DNA from: Aliihoeflea sp052435735
GTDB lineage: Bacteria > Pseudomonadota > Alphaproteobacteria > Rhizobiales > Rhizobiaceae
Direction: 5' to 3'
Assembly: GCA_052435735.1 (NCBI GenBank)
Contig: JBQVNB010000004.1
Coordinates: 1-64,000, forward strand
Length of the DNA: 64,000 nucleotides
A program made the translations under genes and the position numbers. Positions 28,311-36,129 of the stretch are shown one piece after another. Under the pieces are notes generated by a model. The model was not told where the DNA came from. It saw nothing but the letters and a program-made list of their open reading frames with translations, and made no database searches. Position 1 is the stretch's first letter. Every line of letters starts with the position of its first letter.

Positions 28311-28451
28311 ATGGCAGGCAGGTTTATCTCCACCGCGCTGATCGGCGCGCTCGTGGCAGGATCGTTTTACTTCTTCGGCGACGTGCAGGCGGACCCAATG
28401 GCGCGGCTCGCTCTGATCAATCCCCCGGTCGCGGCGACATCCGCCAACTGA
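28311..28451 (+). CDS. 46-residue hypothetical membrane or secreted peptide
   Basis: A short frame begins at an ATG preceded by GGGAC. The first 24 residues (MAGRFISTALIGALVAGSFY and on) look like a signal anchor: a basic residue, then a hydrophobic core. The rest is polar, with NPPVAATSAN at the C-terminus. It lies 100 bp after lolD on the same strand and runs up to the end of the convergent isomerase gene. I do not recognise it; the coding call rests on position, start context and the membrane segment. Confidence 0.4.
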   Translation: MAGRFISTALIGALVAGSFYFFGDVQADPMARLALINPPVAATSAN

Positions 28452-28452
28452 C

Positions 28453-29103
28453 CTATTCGGCGTCGGGCTGCCGGGCAGGCGCAGCGTCTGCAAAGGCGGC
28501 TCGTTCCATGCACGCGTCGCGAATGCGCGAAATGGTCGGATAGGGCGTCATGTCGACATTGAAGCGCGCATTGTTCGCGACCTGAGCGACGAGGCAGATA
28601 TCCGCCAGGCCCGGCTCGTCTCCATGGCAGAAGCGGCCCGTCTGCGGGCTCGCCGCGAGCATCGCTTCAAGCGGCGCAAATGTTTCGTTGACCCAATGCC
28701 GGAACCAGTCGGCGATGCCAGCGTCGTCGGCCCCGTAGCGCGCGCGTAGCGCGTTGAGAACACGCAGATTGTTCACCGGATGGATTTCGCATGCGATCAT
28801 CTGCGCGATCGCCCGAACCCGTGCGCGGCCGGCCGCATCGGCGGGAAGAAGCGCGGGCTGTGGGATCACTTCGTCGAGAAATTCGCAGATCGCCAGCGAC
28901 TGCGTGAGGACGGTGCCGTCCGTCCATACCAGTGCCGGCACCAATCCTTGGGCATTGACTGCCAAAAAGGCCGGGTCCCGGTGTTCGCCGTGGCGCAGAT
29001 GGTGCGCAATGTAGTCGTAGTCGACGCCCTTGAGATTGAGCGCGATGCGGACGCGGTAGGAGGTGGAAGACCGGAAGTAGTTGTGCAGGACGACCCGGCT
29101 CAT
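28453..29103 (-). CDS. maiA: maleylacetoacetate isomerase (zeta-class glutathione transferase)
   Basis: Enzymes of this class use glutathione to isomerise maleylacetoacetate to fumarylacetoacetate in tyrosine and homogentisate breakdown. The 216-residue protein has the zeta-class active-site motif SSTSYRVRIALNLKG near residues 12-26. QSLAICEFLDE is the glutathione-binding segment, and the helical C-terminal domain holds CEIHPVNNLRVL. The ATG overlaps the stop of the MarR gene (ATGA), so the two are co-translated. Homogentisate dioxygenase and fumarylacetoacetase are not in the window, so a related substrate is possible. Confidence 0.87.
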   Translation of the reverse strand: MSRVVLHNYFRSSTSYRVRIALNLKGVDYDYIAHHLRHGEHRDPAFLAVNAQGLVPALVWTDGTVLTQSLAICEFLDEVIPQPALLPADAAGRARVRAIAQMIACEIHPVNNLRVLNALRARYGADDAGIADWFRHWVNETFAPLEAMLAASPQTGRFCHGDEPGLADICLVAQVANNARFNVDMTPYPTISRIRDACMERAAFADAAPARQPDAE

Positions 29104-29567
29104 GCGCCGTCCTTCATCGCCGCCAGTTCGTTCAGCATGTCGATCAGATGCTCGGTCTTTTCGCGGCCGTAGCGTGCTTCCAGAACGGAGTAGATCGCGA
29201 CGCTTTGCGGAGTTACGTCGCGGATCAGGTCGAACCCGGCCTCGTTGAGGCTGAGCAGCGTGCGGCGCGCATCCGCATGGTCGCGCTCGCGCCGGATGAT
29301 GCCGCGCTCTTCGAGCGACTTGATGATCCGGGTCAGGCTGGGGGCGAGGACGCAGGCCCGTTCCGCGACCTCGGTCGCGTCGAGCGGGCTCGTTTCGCCG
29401 AGGATGCGGATGACGCGCCATTGCTGCTCGGTCAGGTCATGAACGGCCAACAATGGTCGAAAACGGACCATGACGGCTTCGCGCGCGCGCAACAGCGAGA
29501 GTGGAAGGGAGCGGGACGTGTCGCGCGGCAGCAACGTATCTTCCAGAACGCCGTTTTCCTTGCCCAT
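29100..29567 (-). CDS. MarR-family regulator, HpaR-like
   Basis: This 155-residue winged-helix regulator resembles HpaR/HpcR, repressors of homoprotocatechuate degradation: SRSLPLSLLRAREAVM leads into LTEQQWRVIRILGE and a DNA-binding region with LAPSLTRIIKSLEERGII. I start at 29567, where GGGAAG lies just upstream; ATGs at 29594 and 29609 are alternatives. It sits between the two-domain aldehyde dehydrogenase gene and maiA on one strand. Its likely ligand is an aromatic catabolite, by family only. Confidence 0.85.
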   Translation of the reverse strand: MGKENGVLEDTLLPRDTSRSLPLSLLRAREAVMVRFRPLLAVHDLTEQQWRVIRILGETSPLDATEVAERACVLAPSLTRIIKSLEERGIIRRERDHADARRTLLSLNEAGFDLIRDVTPQSVAIYSVLEARYGREKTEHLIDMLNELAAMKDGA

Positions 29568-29583
29568 CGCTCGCTTCCCGGTT

Positions 29584-31947
29584 TCAGTCGCCATACGGAA
29601 CCCAGACATTTTTCACCTCAACCGCGCGCGGCAGGAGAAGATCGTGCGGCTGTACCGACCAGTCGACGGACTTTCCAGTCGATGTCCACACCCGTTTGAG
29701 ATTGCCGACGGATTCGGCTTCCGCCGTCCGGCATGTGTCTTTGTCGGCCACCACCCAGAGCCCGTCGACATCGTCGTGCATCGCCAGAACCTTGGCGAGG
29801 TCGCGGGCCGGGCCGGTGACGATGTTGACCGCGCCGGCCGGCAGGTCGGAGGTTTCCATGACCTGGTAGAGGTCGGTCGCGACGAGCGCATGGCGGGCGG
29901 ACGGCACCGCGACGACGCTGTTGCCCATCGCCAACGCCGGCGCGATCAGCGAGATCAGGCCGAGAAGCGGCTGGTCGTCGGAGGCGACGACGCCGATGAC
30001 GCCGACCGGCTCTTGAAGGGCAAGCGTCACGGCGCGGGCAGGCGGCTGGTGGACCCGGCCTTCATACTTGTCGGCAAGGCCGGCAAGCGCGAACAGCCGC
30101 TCGACCGAGAGATCGACCTCGGCGCGCGATGCGCGAGCGGATGCACCGGTCAAATCCGCGATGCGGGTTGCGAATTCGTCGGCGCGTGCGTCGAGGTTCT
30201 CGGCGAAGAAATAGAGCACCTGCGCGCGGTTGTAGCCGGTGGCGGATGCCCAGCCCTTGGCGGCGTGGGCGGCGGACACCGCGTCGCGAATGTCCTTGCG
30301 GCTGCCGATGCCGACTTCGCCGGCGAGCCGTCCCTTGGCGCCGGTGACCGGCATAGAATAGGCGCCGTCCGGCCGGACCTGCTTGCCGCCGATATAGAGC
30401 TTGGCCGTGCGGTCGATGCCCGCGCCATCGGCGGCCGAAGTGGACACGACGGCCTTGGCCGGCGCCAGATCGGCCGATTTCGCCATAGGCGCGACGAGAT
30501 ATTCCGCCATGCCCTCGCGCCCGCCTTCACGGCCGAAACCGCTCTCGCGGTAGCCGCCGAAGCCGCAGGCGGCATCGAACATGTTGGTGCCGTTGATCCA
30601 GACGACACCGGCCTTGAGCTTGGGCGCAGCGTCGAGCGCGAGGTTGATGTTCTCGCTCCAGACCGAAGCAGCAAGGCCGTAGCGGGTGTTGTTGGCGATC
30701 GACACCGCTTCGTCGGTCGTGCGGAAGGTCATCGCGGCGAGGACGGGGCCGAACACCTCCTCCTGCGCCAGGACGTTCGCCGGCGCGAGATTGGTGGCGA
30801 GAACCGGCAGGTGGTAGTGGCCCTCTGTCGGAACCGCGCAGTCCGGCTGCCAGCAGATCGCGCCTTCGGACGCGCCCTGCGCGACAAGACGGCGCACACG
30901 CTCCAACTGCGTCCTGTCGACGAGCGGGCCGATATCGGTGTTCTTGTCCAGCGGATCGCCAAGCCGAAGCTTGCCCATGCGCGCCTTGACCTTTTCGACG
31001 AAACGTTCGGCAATGCCTTCCTGCACGAGGAGGCGCGAGCCGGCGCAGCAGACCTGGCCCTGGTTGAACCAGATGCCGTCGACCAGCCCTTCGACGGCGG
31101 AATCGAGATCGGCGTCCTCGAAGACGATGAAGGCGGATTTGCCGCCGAGTTCGAGCGACAATTTCTTTCCGGTGCCGGCGGTCGCCTTGCGGATGATCTT
31201 GCCGACCTCGGACGAACCGGTGAAGGCGATCTTGTCGATGTCGGCATGGTCGACGATGGCGGAGCCGGCTTCAGGGCCGCCCTGGACGATGTTGACGACG
31301 CCCTTCGGCAGGCCGACGCGGGCGCAGATTTCGGCGAAGAGAACGGCAGTGAGTGGCGTGAACTCGGCCGGCTTGAGGACGACCGTGCAGCCGGCGGCGA
31401 GCGCCGGCGCGATCTTCCAGGCGAGCATCAGGAGCGGGAAGTTCCAGGGGATGATCTGGCCCGCGACGCCGGCGGCCTTGTGACCGGGAAATTCCTTGTC
31501 GAGCGCCTGCGCCCAGCCGGCGTGATGGATGAAATGGCGGATCGCCAGCGGAACGTCGATGTCGCGGGTTTCGCGGATCGGCTTGCCATTGTCGAGCGAC
31601 TCCAGCACCGCGAAGAGTCGTGTATGGCGCTGCATCGCGCGGCCGATCGCATAAAGATGGCGCGCACGCTCATAGCCCGACAGCGCCTGCCATTTCGGCA
31701 GCGCCTTGCGGGCGGCCGCGACGGCGGCGTCGATATCCGCAGCGCCCGCCTCGCCGAGCGTGGCGAGCAGCTTGCCCGAAGCGGGCTCGCGGGTCTCGAA
31801 GGTCTTGCCGGAGGCCGGCTTCACCCAATCGCCGTTGATGAAGAGCGATGCGGCCAGATCCCGCGCGGCCAGCCAGCGGTCGGCTTCCGAGCGGGATTCG
31901 GGGGCGGGGCCATATTCCATGGCGTCATAACGTTCCAGAATGTTCAC
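29584..31947 (-). CDS. two-domain aldehyde dehydrogenase (ALDH16-like)
   Basis: The 787-residue protein contains a complete aldehyde dehydrogenase domain (about 30-480), with LELGGKSAFIVFEDADLDSA holding the general-base glutamate and NQGQVCCAGSRLL the nucleophilic cysteine near 300. A second domain (about 510-780) is ALDH-like but lacks an obvious catalytic cysteine. This matches the ALDH16 layout, in which the second domain is non-catalytic. It lies 25 bp after deoC on the same strand. Acetaldehyde released by DeoC is the obvious candidate substrate, giving acetate; that link is inferred from the gene pair. Confidence 0.9.
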   Translation of the reverse strand: MNILERYDAMEYGPAPESRSEADRWLAARDLAASLFINGDWVKPASGKTFETREPASGKLLATLGEAGAADIDAAVAAARKALPKWQALSGYERARHLYAIGRAMQRHTRLFAVLESLDNGKPIRETRDIDVPLAIRHFIHHAGWAQALDKEFPGHKAAGVAGQIIPWNFPLLMLAWKIAPALAAGCTVVLKPAEFTPLTAVLFAEICARVGLPKGVVNIVQGGPEAGSAIVDHADIDKIAFTGSSEVGKIIRKATAGTGKKLSLELGGKSAFIVFEDADLDSAVEGLVDGIWFNQGQVCCAGSRLLVQEGIAERFVEKVKARMGKLRLGDPLDKNTDIGPLVDRTQLERVRRLVAQGASEGAICWQPDCAVPTEGHYHLPVLATNLAPANVLAQEEVFGPVLAAMTFRTTDEAVSIANNTRYGLAASVWSENINLALDAAPKLKAGVVWINGTNMFDAACGFGGYRESGFGREGGREGMAEYLVAPMAKSADLAPAKAVVSTSAADGAGIDRTAKLYIGGKQVRPDGAYSMPVTGAKGRLAGEVGIGSRKDIRDAVSAAHAAKGWASATGYNRAQVLYFFAENLDARADEFATRIADLTGASARASRAEVDLSVERLFALAGLADKYEGRVHQPPARAVTLALQEPVGVIGVVASDDQPLLGLISLIAPALAMGNSVVAVPSARHALVATDLYQVMETSDLPAGAVNIVTGPARDLAKVLAMHDDVDGLWVVADKDTCRTAEAESVGNLKRVWTSTGKSVDWSVQPHDLLLPRAVEVKNVWVPYGD

Positions 31948-31972
31948 GACTCAAGCTTCCGGGTTTCGGCCG

Positions 31973-32989
31973 TCAGGCCATGGCGTGACGGTGGGCGGCG
32001 GAGTAGCGCCCGGTCAGGTGATGTTCGAGCTGGCGCTCGATGTCGGTCAGAAGGCTCGATGCGCCGAAGCGGAAGAGATCCGGCTCCAGCCAGCGCCGGC
32101 CGAGTTCCTCGCGCATCAGGACCAGCCAGTCGAGTGAGGCCTTGGCGGTGGAGATGCCGCCTGCCGGCTTGAAACCGATGAAGAGGCCGGTTCGCTCGTA
32201 ATATTCGCGGATGGCACGCACCATGACGAGGCCGACGGGCAGCGTCGCGTTGACGCTTTCCTTGCCGGTCGAGGTCTTGATGAAATCGGCGCCGGCCATC
32301 ATCGCCACCATCGAGGCGAGCATGACGTTGCGCAGCGTCGCAAGATCGCCGGTGCCGAGGATGACCTTCAGATGCGCCTCGCCGCAGGCTTCGCGGAAGG
32401 CGGCGATCTCGTCATAGAGTTCCTGCCAGCGGGCGCCGAAGACGAGGCCGCGCGGGATGACGATGTCGATCTCGTCGGCACCGTCAGCGACCGAGGCACG
32501 GACTTCGGCAAGCCGCGTCTCGAGCGGCGCAAGGCCGTGCGGGAAGGCGGTGGATACCGCCGCGACATGGATGCCGCTGCCCTCGAGTGCCGCGACCGCC
32601 GTCGCGACGAAGGGATGGTAGACGCAGACCGCGGCCGGGCGGATGGGCCGGTCGGTGAGGCCGAGGCCAGCCACCAGATCCGCTCGCAGCGGATTGAGCG
32701 CCTTGGCGCAAAGCCGTTTGACGCGGTCCGGCGTGTCGTCGCTCGAAAGCGTCGTCAGGTCCATCAGCGAAATCGATCTGAGAAGCCATGCGGCCTGATT
32801 GTCGGCCTTGATCGAGCGGCGCTTGGTCAGCGTCTGGACGCGGCGTTCAAGCGCGCTCTTGTTGACGTGGCGCATCGCCTCAAGCCAGCCAAGATCGAGC
32901 GGCTGGCCGGGATTGCGCTTGAGCCCGTCACTGGCTGCGCCGGCAGAGGGAAGATGGTGCAGGGTGGCGGCCTGGAGCTTTGCCGTCAT
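31973..32989 (-). CDS. deoC: deoxyribose-phosphate aldolase
   Basis: DeoC splits 2-deoxyribose 5-phosphate into acetaldehyde and glyceraldehyde 3-phosphate. The 338-residue protein is of the longer DeoC type. It has AGADFIKTSTGKESVNATLP, carrying the Schiff-base lysine, GFKPAGGISTAKASLDW with the second conserved lysine, and VCVYHPFV near residue 130. I start at MTAKLQAATL (32989); residues upstream are not conserved-looking. It heads a minus-strand run with the aldehyde dehydrogenase, suited to use of deoxynucleosides as carbon source. Confidence 0.92.
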   Translation of the reverse strand: MTAKLQAATLHHLPSAGAASDGLKRNPGQPLDLGWLEAMRHVNKSALERRVQTLTKRRSIKADNQAAWLLRSISLMDLTTLSSDDTPDRVKRLCAKALNPLRADLVAGLGLTDRPIRPAAVCVYHPFVATAVAALEGSGIHVAAVSTAFPHGLAPLETRLAEVRASVADGADEIDIVIPRGLVFGARWQELYDEIAAFREACGEAHLKVILGTGDLATLRNVMLASMVAMMAGADFIKTSTGKESVNATLPVGLVMVRAIREYYERTGLFIGFKPAGGISTAKASLDWLVLMREELGRRWLEPDLFRFGASSLLTDIERQLEHHLTGRYSAAHRHAMA

Positions 32990-33080
32990 TGTTCTTGTTT
33001 TCCAGTTCGTCTTGTCCCGCACGATATCGCACGAAACCGCGCCAAGTGGAATGCTGGACCGCAATACGCCGCCCCTGGAT

Positions 33081-33092
33081 TGTTTTGAAACA
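33081..33092. promoter_or_regulatory. TGTTT-AAACA palindrome upstream of the TRAP operon
   Basis: TGTTTTGAAACA is a 12-bp palindrome except at its central TG. It lies just beside the stronger operator at 33096-33113 and could be a secondary site for the same regulator. Confidence 0.35.
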
Positions 33093-33095
33093 TAA

Positions 33096-33113
33096 TAGTT
33101 TGGGTGCAAACAA
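33096..33113. promoter_or_regulatory. candidate MarR operator, TRAP operon copy
   Basis: TAGTTTGGGTGCAAACAA contains the near-palindrome GTTTG-N4-CAAAC. It matches 15 of 18 positions with the site at 39013-39030, in front of the TPP enzyme and next to a MarR gene. It lies 107 bp upstream of the TRAP binding-protein gene and could also affect divergent deoC. Confidence 0.7.
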
Positions 33114-33219
33114 GGCAGTTGCCAGCAGCGTCGACCTCGTTATAGGCTCCACTCTCGCCAAGGGCCGGATGGGAGGAACTCCCGGCCCTCGGCACGCGCC
33201 AACGGGAGGAGGAACCCCA

Positions 33220-34251
33220 ATGTCGAAGAAGTTGCTTGCCGCACCGCTCGTCGCCGCCAGCTTCGCAGCGCTGATGTCCAGCGCCGCAATGGCGCAGGAC
33301 GCGCCTGTCGAACTGCGTTTCGCACATTGGCTGCCGCCGCAGCATCCCCTGCACGTGATGGGCATGACCGAATGGATCGAATCCATTCAGGAAGCGTCTG
33401 GCGGCTCCATCAAGATCACGATCTACCCGGCCCAGCAGCTCGGGCAGGCGGGCGATCACTACGATATGGCGCGCGACGGCATCGCCGATATCTCCTTCGT
33501 CAATCCGGGCTATCAGCCGGGCCGCTTTCCGATCATCGCGGCCGGCGAACTGCCGTTTCTCGCGTCGAACGCCACCGGAGGTTCGGCTGCGCTGGACGCC
33601 TGGTATCGCGAATATTCCGAACAGGAGATGGCCGACGTGAAGGCCTGCCTCGTTCACTTCCATTCGCCCGGCACCTTCCATTCGCGCGAGGCGATCAAGG
33701 TGCCCGAGGACGTGCGCGGCTTGAACGTACGCCCCGCCCACGCGACGATGGCGGCTTTCGTTTCGGCGCTCGGCGGCCAGAACTTCCAGGTTTCGGCTCC
33801 CGAATCGCGCGACGCGCTGGAGCGCGGCGTCGCGGACGTGATTTCCTTCCCGTGGAATTCGATCCTGATCTTCGGCATCGAGGGCGTGGCGACCAACCAT
33901 CTCGACCTTCCGCTTTATGCGACGACCTTTGCCTGGACGATCAACAAGGCGCGCTACGAAGGATTGTCGGAGGCGCAGCGGCAGGTGATCGACGACCACT
34001 GCACGAGCGAGTGGGCCGAACGCGTGGCGTCTGGGTGGGCCGGCGACGAGGATTCCGGCCGCGAAAAGCTGATCGCGATGGAAGGCCACGAGGCCTACGT
34101 TCCCACCGACGAGGAAGTCGCGCTGTGGCGCGAGGCCGCAGCTCCCCTGAAGGATAGCTGGACCCAGGCCGTCACCGGCGCCGGCCATGATGCCGACGCC
34201 GTCTTCCAGGGGCTTGTCGATGCGCTCGAAGAGCGCGACGCTGCATATTGA
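33220..34251 (+). CDS. TRAP transporter substrate-binding protein (DctP family)
   Basis: This periplasmic protein delivers a carboxylate ligand to the TRAP permease. The 343-residue chain starts with a Sec signal peptide (about 1-26, ending SSAAMAQD). The family fold shows in PVELRFAHWLPPQHPLH and in LNVRPAHATMAAFVSALGG, where the arginine normally binds the substrate carboxylate. An exceptionally strong GGGAGGAGGAA lies before the ATG. With the downstream oxidase and decarboxylase, an aromatic 2-hydroxy or 2-keto acid is the likely ligand (inference). Confidence 0.92.
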   Translation: MSKKLLAAPLVAASFAALMSSAAMAQDAPVELRFAHWLPPQHPLHVMGMTEWIESIQEASGGSIKITIYPAQQLGQAGDHYDMARDGIADISFVNPGYQPGRFPIIAAGELPFLASNATGGSAALDAWYREYSEQEMADVKACLVHFHSPGTFHSREAIKVPEDVRGLNVRPAHATMAAFVSALGGQNFQVSAPESRDALERGVADVISFPWNSILIFGIEGVATNHLDLPLYATTFAWTINKARYEGLSEAQRQVIDDHCTSEWAERVASGWAGDEDSGREKLIAMEGHEAYVPTDEEVALWREAAAPLKDSWTQAVTGAGHDADAVFQGLVDALEERDAAY

Positions 34252-34261
34252 GGTCCATAGC

Positions 34262-34293
34262 CCGGCCGATTCCGCGGAAGCGGGGTCGGCCGG
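34262..34293 (+). other. stem-loop between TRAP binding protein and small permease
   Basis: CCGGCCGA (34262-34269) pairs exactly with TCGGCCGG (34286-34293); TTCCGCGGAA inside is itself palindromic. There is no T-run. Stems here are common in TRAP operons and probably let the binding protein be made in excess by protecting the upstream mRNA. Confidence 0.6.
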
Positions 34294-34320
34294 TACGATC
34301 CGCAGGAGGAGACGGCACGG

Positions 34321-34824
34321 ATGAACAAGGGTGAAGCTGCGCTTCGGCGCGTCGTCCAGATCGTCGACGGGGCGGCGGCCGTCTTTCTGGCCGTCATCAC
34401 CATACTCACCTTCGCCGCCGTGATCATGCGCTACGTCTTGCAGATGCCGTTTCCCGGCTCTTTCGACGTCAGCCGCCTGCTGCTGGGCGTGGCGATCTTC
34501 TGGGGCATCGCCGCCGCCGCATATCGCAAGGACCACATCCAGGTGGATCTGTTCTGGCAGATCCTGCCGCCGGCCGGCCGCCGTATCCTCGACGTCTTTT
34601 CCGACATCGTCTTCGCGATCTTTATGGCGGCGATGGCATGGATGCTGTTCTGGCAGGTCGACCGGGTGCGCCTGTCGCGCCAGACCACGTTCGAACTCGC
34701 GATCCCGATCTGGCCTTTCTACGGCATCGCCTGGCTCGGCATAGGGCTTTGCCTTCTCGTTCTCGTCGCCCGCATCCTGCGCGGCTTCGTCACCCCTCTT
34801 GGCGATCCGGCTGAACATTCATGA
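34321..34824 (+). CDS. TRAP transporter small permease (DctQ family)
   Basis: This is the four-helix small membrane subunit of the TRAP transporter. The 167-residue protein has helices near 17-38, 49-67, 92-112 and 128-151, and the family pattern FPGSFDVSRLLLGVAIFWGIA with RKDHIQVDLFW. AGGAGGAG precedes the ATG. Its stop overlaps the large-permease start (ATGATGA), so the two membrane subunits are coupled. Confidence 0.9.
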   Translation: MNKGEAALRRVVQIVDGAAAVFLAVITILTFAAVIMRYVLQMPFPGSFDVSRLLLGVAIFWGIAAAAYRKDHIQVDLFWQILPPAGRRILDVFSDIVFAIFMAAMAWMLFWQVDRVRLSRQTTFELAIPIWPFYGIAWLGIGLCLLVLVARILRGFVTPLGDPAEHS

Positions 34825-36125
34825 TGACCACCGATTTCGTAGCGGTCGGCGGTTTCGTCGCCCTATTTCTGCTCCTGATCCTGCGCGTCCCGATTGGCGT
34901 CGCGATGGGCGTGGTCGGCGTCGGCGGGTTCGGCCTGCTGGCAGCTTGGGACCCGGCCTTGAACCTTCTGGCGATTTCGCCGATCCGTACCGTCACCGAC
35001 TATTCGCTCGGCCTGATCCCCATGTTCATCCTGATGGGGGCGGTGGCCTCGGCCTCGGGCATGAGTGGCGAGCTCTACCGGGCTGCCAACGCTTTTCTCG
35101 GCCACCGCAAGGGCGGACTCGCGATGGCGACGATCACCGCCTGCGGCGGCTTTTCGGCGATCTGCGGATCGTCCGTGGCGACGGCCGCCACCATGGCCAA
35201 GGTCGCGTTGCCCGAGATGAAGCGCTACGGCTATCCCGATACGCTGGCGACCGGATCGATCGCGGCGGGCGGGACGCTCGGCATCCTGATCCCGCCCTCC
35301 ATCGTGCTCGCGATCTACGGCGTCATGACCGAGCAGGATATTGGCCAGCTCTTCATCGCCGGCCTGATACCGGGCATCCTGGCCATGGTGATGTATCTCG
35401 TCACCGTGCAGCTCTACATCCGATTTCGAGGCATCGAGATCCCGGTGCAGGAGCGGATCGGCTGGGGCGAGCGCCTCGCGGCCCTTCGCGGCGTCTGGGC
35501 GATCGTGCTTCTCTTCATCTTCATCATCGGCGGAATTTATGGCGGCATCTTCACGCCGTCGGAAGCGGCGGGCATGGGCGCGGCCGGCGCGATCGTCATT
35601 TCCATGGCACGCCGCCGACTGCCGCTGAAGCGTCTGTTCGACTGCCTTCTGGAAAGCATCCAGGTGACGGCCGGCATCTTCATGATCCTGATCGGCGCGA
35701 TCCTGTTCGGCTATTTCCTCACCATCACGCAGACCCCGCAGAAGGTGACGAACTTCCTGCTCGGCCTCGAACTTGGTGCGTATCCGACGCTTCTGCTGAT
35801 CCTCCTGTTCATGATCGCGCTCGGCTGTATCCTCGATGCGATGGCCATGATCATCCTGATGATCCCCATCCTGTTCCCCGTCGCGATGGCGCTGGGCTTC
35901 GACCCGATCTGGTTCGGCGTCGTCATCGTGATGACGGTGGAGCTGGGCATGATCACGCCGCCGATCGGGATGAATGTCTTCGTCATCAACTCGCTGGCGC
36001 GCGACGTGCCGCTGCAGAAAATCTATGCCGGCGTCATGCCGTTCGTGATGACGGACATCGTCAGGCTGGGGCTGATCATCCTCTTCCCCGCAATCGTGCT
36101 CTTCCTGCCGCAGACCATGCGGTAG
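34821..36125 (+). CDS. TRAP transporter large permease (DctM family)
   Basis: This subunit carries out sodium-driven substrate translocation. The 434-residue protein has about 12 helices and the family motifs AVASASGMSGELYRAANAF, GGTLGILIPPSIVLAIYG, and ELGMITPPIGMNVFVI near the C-terminus. Length and motifs are standard. The next gene, an FMN hydroxy-acid dehydrogenase, begins 4 bp after its stop, which links transport and oxidation in one transcript. Confidence 0.93.
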   Translation: MMTTDFVAVGGFVALFLLLILRVPIGVAMGVVGVGGFGLLAAWDPALNLLAISPIRTVTDYSLGLIPMFILMGAVASASGMSGELYRAANAFLGHRKGGLAMATITACGGFSAICGSSVATAATMAKVALPEMKRYGYPDTLATGSIAAGGTLGILIPPSIVLAIYGVMTEQDIGQLFIAGLIPGILAMVMYLVTVQLYIRFRGIEIPVQERIGWGERLAALRGVWAIVLLFIFIIGGIYGGIFTPSEAAGMGAAGAIVISMARRRLPLKRLFDCLLESIQVTAGIFMILIGAILFGYFLTITQTPQKVTNFLLGLELGAYPTLLLILLFMIALGCILDAMAMIILMIPILFPVAMALGFDPIWFGVVIVMTVELGMITPPIGMNVFVINSLARDVPLQKIYAGVMPFVMTDIVRLGLIILFPAIVLFLPQTMR

Positions 36126-36129
36126 CATC

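Noticed and set aside
29470..32172. A 900-residue open frame on the plus strand
   Set aside because: It lies antisense to the two-domain aldehyde dehydrogenase and deoC, is rich in Arg/Asp/Gly and has no family motif. Long antisense frames are common at this GC content.
32986..34818. A 610-residue open frame on the minus strand
   Set aside because: It is antisense to the TRAP binding protein and small permease, and crosses the promoter region.
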